Shown piece after piece: positions 1 through 5,384 of a stretch of 5,384 bases of DNA (position 1 is its first letter; each line of letters starts with the position of its first letter). Position numbers and translations under genes: made by a program. Under the pieces are notes generated by a model. That model was not told the DNA's origin and searched no databases. It worked only from the letters and a program-made list of their open reading frames with translations. The DNA is taken from contig DOVS01000264.1 of assembly GCA_003519965.1 (NCBI GenBank), forward strand, positions 1-5,384, in the 5' to 3' direction. This DNA is from Betaproteobacteria bacterium. Lineage in GTDB: Bacteria; Pseudomonadota; Gammaproteobacteria; Burkholderiales; UBA9220.

Positions 1-674
1 GCGACAAATTTCCGCTGCTGGGCGAACGCTTGTTCCAACCGGGCTAATAGGCTATTCAGGGCGTTCACCAGCGGGCGGATTTCATCGGGAAGGCGGGTGT
101 CCGGCACGGGCGCCAAAGCGCCGGCGCTACGTTTGCTCAGCGCGGCGGTAATGTCGTTTAGCGGCCGCAGCGCGCGGCCGACCGCTATCCAGATCAGCAG
201 CGCCAACAGCGGAATCAGGCCGGCGATGGGAACAATAACGCGCAGAGCGAAGCCAGTGACCATTTTCAAGCGGGTATCCAAAGACTGGCTGACTTGGATG
301 GTGCGGTGGGGGCGGATAATGACAAAGATACGCCAGAGGCGATGGCTCCAGAGCAACGTGTGAAAACCGGCTTGGGATTGACGGGGCGGCAGCGGATGAT
401 GGCGGGAGCGGTAGCGCAAGACGCCGTGTTGGTCCCAAATTTGGACGGTGAGATGTTCTTCGCTTTCTTCCTCCTCGCCTTGGTCGTCGTCCGGGACTCC
501 CATCGGGAAGGCGCTGGGATGCTGAAGAGAAAAACCGACTTGCTGTAATTGGTCGTCCAGCAGCTCGTTGACTTCCTCCCACGCCTTGAAATAAGTCGCG
601 GCCGCCGCCGCCAGCCCCGCCAAAAGCAGGCCGCCCAATAGCCATACCAACAGCCGGCGGCGCAGGGAGGTCAT
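1..674 (-). CDS. Sensor histidine kinase, QseC-like, 3'-truncated by window edge
   Basis: This is the membrane sensor kinase that would phosphorylate the response regulator encoded just upstream. I translated 224 uninterrupted codons from the ATG at 674 to base 1. Residues 1-7 are basic (MTSLRRR). TM1 is about 8-27, a periplasmic sensor domain is about 28-137, and TM2 is about 139-165. A HAMP linker follows at about 166-217, including GRALRPL and DEIRPLVNALNSLL. The last residues seen, QQRKFV, normally lie just before the H-box (A-HELR-P), so the phosphoacceptor His and the ATPase domain are outside the window. The sensor domain holds an unusual acidic cluster (residues 62-73) and eight histidines. 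The start overlaps the regulator stop as ATGA, which implies translational coupling. Overall order and HAMP wording match QseC/TctE-type kinases paired with QseB/PmrA-type regulators. The identification as a kinase is firm; the signal is not determined. Confidence 0.93.
   Translation of the reverse strand, partial: MTSLRRRLLVWLLGGLLLAGLAAAAATYFKAWEEVNELLDDQLQQVGFSLQHPSAFPMGVPDDDQGEEEESEEHLTVQIWDQHGVLRYRSRHHPLPPRQSQAGFHTLLWSHRLWRIFVIIRPHRTIQVSQSLDTRLKMVTGFALRVIVPIAGLIPLLALLIWIAVGRALRPLNDITAALSKRSAGALAPVPDTRLPDEIRPLVNALNSLLARLEQAFAQQRKFV
671..674 (-). other. ATGA stop/start overlap, regulator and kinase
   Basis: The four bases ATGA contain the kinase start codon (674-672) and the regulator stop codon TGA (673-671). 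No strong Shine-Dalgarno sequence precedes the ATG (a GGTGG lies upstream inside the regulator gene), so terminating ribosomes probably re-initiate here. This keeps the amounts of kinase and regulator linked. Confidence 0.9.
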
Positions 675-1330
675 GACGCCGCCACCATGTAACCCAGCCC
701 GCGTACGTTCTGGATCATTTTAGTCCCTAGTTTTTTGCGCAAGTGGTGGATATGGACTTCGACCGCGTTGCTGGCGACATTTTCGTTCCAGCCGTAGAGC
801 CGCTCTTCCAATTGCGTGCGGGACAGCACCGCGCCGGGGCGTTCCATTAAAAGCTGGAGCAAGGCGAATTCTTTGGCGGGTAGAATGAGCGGCTGGCCGC
901 GATGCGTCACTTCGTGGGTTACTGGGTTGAGCGTTAACGCGCCGCTAATCAGCAGCGGTTGGCTACGCCCGGCTTGGCGTCGCAACAGGGCGCGAATACG
1001 GGCGGCCAGTTCATCCAAGTCGAACGGCTTGACCAGATAGTCGTCGGCGCCGGCGTCCAGTCCTTGCACCCGGTCGGCCACGGCGTCGCGGGCGGTCAGG
1101 ATCAGCACTGGCGTCGAGTCGCCGCGCCGCCGCAAAGCGCTAAGAACCGCTAGTCCCGATTTTCCGGGCAATCCTAAGTCTAGCAACAGCAATGGATAGG
1201 ACTCGGTTTTTAGCGCGCGTTCCGCTGTTTGGCCGTCTTGCACCCAATCGATGCTGAAACCGTCGGTTCGCAAGCCTCGGCGGATGCTTTCGCCGATCAT
1301 TGGGTCGTCCTCAACCAGTAAAATCCGCAT
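671..1330 (-). CDS. OmpR-family response regulator, QseB/PmrA-like
   Basis: A complete 219-residue cytoplasmic transcription factor of normal length for the OmpR/PhoB class. Residues 1-117 form the receiver domain: acidic pocket E7/D8/D9, phosphoacceptor D51 in LLLLDLGLPG, switch T79 in LILTARD, and conserved K101 in YLVKPF. Residues about 125-219 form the winged-helix DNA-binding domain. It carries the segment SNAVEVHIHHLRKKLG (187-202), which holds the recognition helix, and the wing motif RGLGYM (210-215). The WNENVASNAVEVHIHHLRKKLG-type wording is typical of the QseB/PmrA/TctD group. The ATG at 1330 begins exactly at the receiver's first beta strand (MRILLVEDD), so no longer start is needed. 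It lies inside the last 20 bp of the permease gene, with only a distant GAG upstream, so translation is probably coupled. It probably controls the pump operon, itself included. The target site is not visible because the operon promoter is outside the window. Confidence 0.97.
   Translation of the reverse strand: MRILLVEDDPMIGESIRRGLRTDGFSIDWVQDGQTAERALKTESYPLLLLDLGLPGKSGLAVLSALRRRGDSTPVLILTARDAVADRVQGLDAGADDYLVKPFDLDELAARIRALLRRQAGRSQPLLISGALTLNPVTHEVTHRGQPLILPAKEFALLQLLMERPGAVLSRTQLEERLYGWNENVASNAVEVHIHHLRKKLGTKMIQNVRGLGYMVAAS
1311..1330 (-). other. 20-bp gene overlap, permease end and regulator start
   Basis: The permease ends ...DADFTG with a TGA stop at 1313-1311, while the regulator ATG is at 1330-1328 in another frame. 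Both readings are well supported: the regulator needs this ATG to have the first receiver strand, and the permease frame is intact to its TGA. The arrangement is a classic setting for translational coupling, which is my inference. Confidence 0.9.
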
Positions 1331-4300
1331 CCGATTGTTTTATCTCGCCGAATTTTCCATAACGCAGCGCCAGGGTGGGCAGGATCAGCAAATTGAGCAC
1401 GGTGGAGGTGAGTAGGCCGCCAAGAATGACTTGCGCCATCGGCCCTTCGATTTCGTTGCCGGGCGCGCCGCTGGTGAGCGCTAGCGGCAGCAGCCCCAGC
1501 GCCGTCACCAGGGCGGTCATTAAGATCGGCGCCAGCCGTTCTTGCGCGCCGCGGATCGCTGTTTCCTTATTCCACTCCACGCCGTCCACCTTGATTAAAT
1601 GCAAATAATGAGAGAGTAACATGATCGAATTACGCAAGGTAATGCCGAATAAGGTGACAAAGCCGACCAGTGCGCCGATGGAGAACGCGGCGCCGGAAAG
1701 CAGCACCACGGCGATGCCGCCGATGGCGGCGAAGGGCAAATTAGCGGCGACCAGCACGGCGGCGCGCCGGTTGTTCAGCGCCAGGAACAAGAGCAGGGCG
1801 ATGCCCACGGCGGCTAGGGCGGCATGCGTCAACAAATCGCGTTGCGCTTGCGCGCGGGCGGCCATGTCGCCGCTAAACAGCGCATAGGCGCCGGGCGGAA
1901 ATTTGACGTGGGCCGCAATCCGTTGCTTGGCTTCGGCGACGAAGCGGCTCAAGGCGCGGCCGCCGACGTTGACCGCGACCGTTTGCAGCCGTTGCGCGCC
2001 GCTATGCAAGATTAGGTAACGCCCTGGCGCTTGCGTAATGGCGGCTACATCGCGTAGCGGGATCATCTTGCCGTCCGGGGTGCGCAATGGCAGCGCGCCG
2101 ATTTGCGCGGGATTGCGCCGCAGGCGCGGGGCGAGCGCCACGGTCACGTTGAATGTCCGGTTGCCTTGGGTGACTTGACCCACCGTGGCGCCTTGATAGG
2201 CGGTCTGAATGGCGTCCACTGCGTCTAGCGGCGCGATACCCCAATGGCGCAACCGCGCCAGGCGCAGCCGAATGGCCAATTGCGGTTCGTTGCCCGGTGC
2301 GCGCACCCAAACGCTTTTGGCGCCGGGAATCGCGCGCAAGACGGCGGCGACTTCTTCCGCCTTACGGTCGAGCACGTCGAGGTTGTTTCCGTAAATATTA
2401 ACCGCCAACGGCGCGCCGCCACCCGACATGGTTTCATTAATACGCTCGGTAAGAAACGTATTGACCGCGAACCGCGCACCGGCGAAAGCGGTTAGACGCT
2501 GGCGGATTTCCTGCAGCACGTGTTGTTGCCCGCTGCCGGACAGAGGGCGCAAATCCACGTCGAACTCACTGGCGAAGATGGGGGACGGATCGCTAATCCG
2601 CTCCGCCCGGCCTACGCGCTGTGCGACCGAGCGCACGCCGGGGATTTGGCTGAGTGCAGCGGTGACGCGCCGTCCCAGCCGCAGCGATTGCGCTAGGGAA
2701 GCGCCGGGCAGCAAGCGCATGTGAACGATGTAATGGCCTTCCCGTAATTGCGGCAGAAAATCCGCGCCGAGAAAGGGGAGCGCGCTGAACGCCGCGACGC
2801 ATAATAAGACGACGGCGGTAACGGCGAGCGCGCTACGGTGTTCGATACGCTCCAGCAGACGGCGGTAGCGCCGGTGGAGCCATTGGATCAGCGGCGGCTC
2901 CTCTTCGGCCGGTTTGCCGCGGGCCAACAGCAGATACGATAGCGCCGGTGTGACGGTTAGCGCAACCAGCAGCGAAGCGAGAATCGCTGCGATATATGCG
3001 ATGGCGAGGGGGCTAAAGAGTTTTCCCGCCACGCCTGGCAGGGTGAGCACGGGAATAAAAGCCAGCGCGACGATGAAGGTGGCGTAAACGACCGCGCCGC
3101 GCACCTCGGCGGACGCATTCAGTACGACCCGTATGACGGGCAACGGCGTGCGCTGCATCCGGTTTTCGCGCAGGCGGCGGAGAATGTTTTCCACGTCGAT
3201 GATTGCGTCGTCCACCACTTCCCCCAAAGCGATGGCCAGCCCGCCCAAGGTCATGGTGTTAAGCCCGGCGCCGAGCCAATGCAGAATAATCGTCGCGGTC
3301 AGCAGCGAGAGCGGGATCGCCAGCGCCGAAATCAGAGCGGCGCGGAAGTTGAACAGGAAGAGGAAAAGCACCGCCACGACAAGCGCTGCGCCCACCAGCA
3401 AAGCGGTGCGTAGATGGTCGATGGCGGTGTCGATGAAATTAGCGGGACGGAATAAATCAGGGTAAAGCGTGACGTGCTCGGCGGTGAGCGCGGGTTTGAT
3501 CTGCGCTAATTTGTGTTCCAGCGCGCGCGTTAGCGTTAGGGTGTCGGCGCCATATTGTTCCTCCACCACCAGCATAACGCCGGTTTTTCCTCGAATTGCC
3601 GCTGCGCCCACCGCCGGGGCGGGGGCGGCGATTACCCGTGCGACGTCGCCTAGCCGGACGCTGGCGCCATGGTGCTGGGCAACGACCACCGTGGCAAGCC
3701 GCCGCGCCGTCATCGGCAGTCCATGGAGCGTCAGGGTAAAGCGCTGATTGCGGTTAGCGATGAAGCCGGCGCCGCGCATGCCGGTAGCGCGCCGGGCGGC
3801 ATGGACGACCGCGTTAACGGACAAGCCATAGCGGACGAGCTGGGCGGGGCGGAGTTGAATCTGCAATTGTTTGACTTGGCCGCCGAAAACGGCGACATCC
3901 GCGACGCCGGGCACGCTGAGCAACTGCGGTTTTACCACCCAATCGGCGAGGGTGCGCAACGCCATTAAATGGTGTTGCGCGGAAGTGAGCCCCACCGTGA
4001 GCACAATTCCGGCGGAAGACGCCAGCGGCAGCAACGTCGGGGATTTGACGCCGAAAGGCAGGCTGCCGGCTGCAGTGCTCAGCCGCTGCGCCACGGCTTG
4101 CCGGTCGCGGTAAATACTGCTGCCGGGATGGAAGGTCAAGGTAATCATCGATAATCCCTGCACCGATTTGGAGCGCAAGGCGGCGAGCCGGGTCACGCCC
4201 TGCAAGGCGCTTTCCAATGGCGTCGTGACTAATCGTTCGACCTGGGACGGCGATAATCCTGGCGCTTCGGTTTGCACGATCGCTTGCGGCGGCGCGAATT

Positions 4301-4421
4301 CGGGGAATACGTTCAATCTTGCTTGTCCGAGAGAAAATATTCCGTAGCCCACGGTCATGCCGGCAAGCACGATAATGACGCCGCGAAAGCGCAAAGCAAA
4401 ACGGATGATGGCGGTTAGCAT
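1311..4421 (-). CDS. RND efflux permease, CusA/CzcA-like (HME branch)
   Basis: A complete 1036-residue inner-membrane proton-driven pump subunit, normal length for the family. The RND duplication is clear: TM1 (about 14-33), periplasmic porter loop (34-335), TM2-TM6 (about 338-498), a cytoplasmic link with an EEE run (506-508), TM7 (about 530-550), a second porter loop (551-860) and TM8-TM12 (about 865-1018). The TM4 motif ALGEVVDDAIIDVEN (398-412) carries D404, which aligns with the proton-relay Asp of CusA and CzcA, and E411. The C-terminal block ERLAPILMTALVTALGLLPL (961-980), followed by GNEIEGPMAQVILGG, is highly characteristic of CzcA-like pumps. My from-memory alignment to E. coli CusA puts A617 and E663 where CusA has metal-binding M623 and M672, so copper/silver export by the CusA mechanism is doubtful. 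The start at 4421 has TGGA eight bases upstream. The gene follows the adaptor by 30 bp and overlaps the regulator by 20 bp. Family is secure; substrate is unknown. Confidence 0.96.
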   Translation of the reverse strand: MLTAIIRFALRFRGVIIVLAGMTVGYGIFSLGQARLNVFPEFAPPQAIVQTEAPGLSPSQVERLVTTPLESALQGVTRLAALRSKSVQGLSMITLTFHPGSSIYRDRQAVAQRLSTAAGSLPFGVKSPTLLPLASSAGIVLTVGLTSAQHHLMALRTLADWVVKPQLLSVPGVADVAVFGGQVKQLQIQLRPAQLVRYGLSVNAVVHAARRATGMRGAGFIANRNQRFTLTLHGLPMTARRLATVVVAQHHGASVRLGDVARVIAAPAPAVGAAAIRGKTGVMLVVEEQYGADTLTLTRALEHKLAQIKPALTAEHVTLYPDLFRPANFIDTAIDHLRTALLVGAALVVAVLFLFLFNFRAALISALAIPLSLLTATIILHWLGAGLNTMTLGGLAIALGEVVDDAIIDVENILRRLRENRMQRTPLPVIRVVLNASAEVRGAVVYATFIVALAFIPVLTLPGVAGKLFSPLAIAYIAAILASLLVALTVTPALSYLLLARGKPAEEEPPLIQWLHRRYRRLLERIEHRSALAVTAVVLLCVAAFSALPFLGADFLPQLREGHYIVHMRLLPGASLAQSLRLGRRVTAALSQIPGVRSVAQRVGRAERISDPSPIFASEFDVDLRPLSGSGQQHVLQEIRQRLTAFAGARFAVNTFLTERINETMSGGGAPLAVNIYGNNLDVLDRKAEEVAAVLRAIPGAKSVWVRAPGNEPQLAIRLRLARLRHWGIAPLDAVDAIQTAYQGATVGQVTQGNRTFNVTVALAPRLRRNPAQIGALPLRTPDGKMIPLRDVAAITQAPGRYLILHSGAQRLQTVAVNVGGRALSRFVAEAKQRIAAHVKFPPGAYALFSGDMAARAQAQRDLLTHAALAAVGIALLLFLALNNRRAAVLVAANLPFAAIGGIAVVLLSGAAFSIGALVGFVTLFGITLRNSIMLLSHYLHLIKVDGVEWNKETAIRGAQERLAPILMTALVTALGLLPLALTSGAPGNEIEGPMAQVILGGLLTSTVLNLLILPTLALRYGKFGEIKQSDADFTG

Positions 4422-4451
4422 TGGGATTTTCCATGAATAGCCGAGCGGGCG
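4422..4451 (-). promoter_or_regulatory. Adaptor-permease spacer with weak ribosome binding site
   Basis: These 30 bp are the only bases in the window outside a coding region. On the minus strand, TGGA (4433-4430) sits eight bases before the permease ATG at 4421 and is the best Shine-Dalgarno candidate. A second ATG at 4434 is in another frame and opens a reading frame without permease character, so it is not the start. I see no convincing promoter or terminator hairpin here, which supports read-through from adaptor to permease. Confidence 0.5.
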
Positions 4452-5384
4452 TTAGTCATCGTCGTCGTCTCCGCCATCGCCGCCAGCACTATTTTGCGGC
4501 GGTTGTAACTCCTCCGCGAGCAGCAGCGGCGCACCCGCCACCACGACATCGTCTCCGCCGCGCCAGCCTTTGGCGGCGAACCACCCGTGCGCCACGGGGA
4601 ACGCCGTGGGTACGGCGCGGCGGGTGAATTGATCCTTCCCGGTCCGAACATAGGCCCATGCTTGGCTGGCGTACCAAATAACCGCCGTGGACGGGATTAC
4701 AACGCCGCGCAGCGGATGGAGAGCGGCTGGCAGCATCGCCGTCAGCCGCTGGTTGGCGCGGAGGTCGTTGCGCGCGGTATAAAATAGATAGGTCGGCCCT
4801 TGAATCTTGGGATCGACTTCAGGAGAAGACGCAATAAAATGCGCTGGTTGAGAGCCGCCGCCGGCATTTTCCAGCTGAATACGCGCCGGCGGTGCGGTGC
4901 TGCCGGGAGACAAGGTCACCTCCAGCAGCGCGAGCGCGCCGGAGAACAGGGCCGGCAAGGGCGTACCGTGAGGGTGCGTCAGCCATTGGGTCATTTGCGC
5001 GCCCCAGCGTTGGCGCATGGTTAGCTGTAAGGCGCTAGCCGCCGATGCGGCCGTGCGCTGGGCGGCAAGCGCCGCGGCGTAGGCGTTGCGGGCGGAATCT
5101 AGCATCTGGTCGGAGATGTTCTGGTGTTGCCGGTTAAGCTGGCGCGCGCGCCGGTAAGCGCGGCGCGACGCCGCCAGCGAGGTTGTGGCGGCTTGCCGGC
5201 GCGCCGCCGCTTGTTGATAATGGGCTCGGCGTTCGATGAGCGGTTGCAGCGGCAGCACACGGGCGGCGGCGGATATTTGGGGCTGACGGCGGGTGACCGT
5301 TAACGGGCGGACTACGACGCCGCTTGCCGCGAGAACGGCGGGCGGCAGCGTGACGACCGGCCGGCCCTTGACAATGGTCACTAC
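4452..5384 (-). CDS. RND efflux periplasmic adaptor (membrane fusion protein), 5'-partial
   Basis: This periplasmic subunit would bridge the permease to an outer-membrane channel. The frame is open through the right edge (codon GTA at 5384), there is no signal peptide, and the GTG at 5381 starts within a conserved segment, so I treat the gene as 5'-truncated. Numbering from that GTG, residues about 48-130 form a long Ala/Arg/Gln-rich alpha-helical hairpin with its turn near 86-90. Residues about 145-220 look like the beta-barrel. VVIPSTAVIWYASQAWAYVRTG (from 227, conserved ASVV...G-WVYV pattern) and GDDVVVAGAPLLLAEEL (276-292) are the classic adaptor membrane-proximal domain. I see no lipoyl half-motifs flanking the hairpin. 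The protein ends in five consecutive Asp residues (305-309). It is immediately upstream of the permease, as expected for a cognate pair. The family call rests on the C-terminal motifs, hairpin and context; the exact subfamily is uncertain. Confidence 0.9.
   Translation of the reverse strand, partial: VVTIVKGRPVVTLPPAVLAASGVVVRPLTVTRRQPQISAAARVLPLQPLIERRAHYQQAAARRQAATTSLAASRRAYRRARQLNRQHQNISDQMLDSARNAYAAALAAQRTAASAASALQLTMRQRWGAQMTQWLTHPHGTPLPALFSGALALLEVTLSPGSTAPPARIQLENAGGGSQPAHFIASSPEVDPKIQGPTYLFYTARNDLRANQRLTAMLPAALHPLRGVVIPSTAVIWYASQAWAYVRTGKDQFTRRAVPTAFPVAHGWFAAKGWRGGDDVVVAGAPLLLAEELQPPQNSAGGDGGDDDDD

Noticed and set aside
598..620. GCC/GCG-rich run in the plus strand as a simple repeat
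   Set aside because: It encodes the poly-alanine part of the kinase's first membrane helix and is explained by coding and codon bias.
127..645. A 172-codon minus-strand open frame within the kinase region
   Set aside because: It is an out-of-frame shadow. The overlapping frame from 674 gives TM1, sensor, TM2 and HAMP in order, whereas this one is a low-complexity Pro/Arg/Ser-rich product typical of G+C-rich alternative frames.
3133..3968. Plus-strand open frames antisense to the permease (3133-3465, 3469-3747, 3669-3968)
   Set aside because: They lie opposite highly conserved permease sequence, have Ser/Ala/Arg-rich products, and lack convincing ribosome sites; they are by-products of codon bias.
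3814..4434. A 206-codon minus-strand open frame starting at an ATG 13 bases before the permease start
   Set aside because: It overlaps the conserved permease N-terminus in another frame and its product is Arg/Ala-rich with no family features.
4426..4434. Small inverted repeat GGA-AAA-TCC in the adaptor-permease spacer
   Set aside because: A 3-bp stem with a 3-base loop and no T-run is too weak to be a terminator or operator.
5379..5381. GTG at 5381 as the true start of the adaptor
   Set aside because: The frame stays open upstream to the window edge, there is no signal peptide after this GTG, and the protein starts in a segment that lies after the signal peptide in related adaptors.

Overview
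The window holds four genes, all read leftward on the minus strand and packed almost without gaps. In transcription order they are: an RND efflux periplasmic adaptor (5' end beyond the right edge), a complete heavy-metal-type (CusA/CzcA-like) RND inner-membrane permease, a complete OmpR/PhoB-class response regulator of the QseB/PmrA type, and the N-terminal two-thirds or less of a QseC-like sensor histidine kinase (3' end beyond the left edge). The high G+C content (about 60% by eye), the heavy use of GCG for alanine, the tripartite RND architecture and the QseB/QseC-like pair all point to a Gram-negative proteobacterium, most likely gamma or beta. I cannot name a genus.

Layout. Positions 5384-4452 encode the adaptor, with an alpha-helical hairpin, a beta-barrel/membrane-proximal region and an Asp-only C-terminus. 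A 30-bp spacer (4451-4422) carries a weak ribosome site. Positions 4421-1311 encode the 1036-residue permease. Its last 20 bp overlap the start of the response regulator (1330-671), whose stop overlaps the kinase start by 4 bp (ATGA, 674-671). The kinase reads to base 1 and is cut just before its expected phosphoacceptor-histidine box. There is no non-coding stretch over 300 bases, and I saw no RNA gene, mobile element, CRISPR array, origin or clear terminator.

How the genes may work together (inference). The kinase would sense a periplasmic signal and phosphorylate the regulator at D51. The regulator would control a promoter upstream of the adaptor, outside the window. Adaptor and permease would form an export pump with an outer-membrane channel that is not encoded here. 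Because the genes overlap, pump and sensor system are probably made from one transcript. The substrate is unknown. The permease belongs to the metal-efflux branch, but its key positions do not match the CusA copper/silver site. Acidic and histidine-rich stretches in the kinase sensor and adaptor tail fit metal or another cationic ligand, without proving it.
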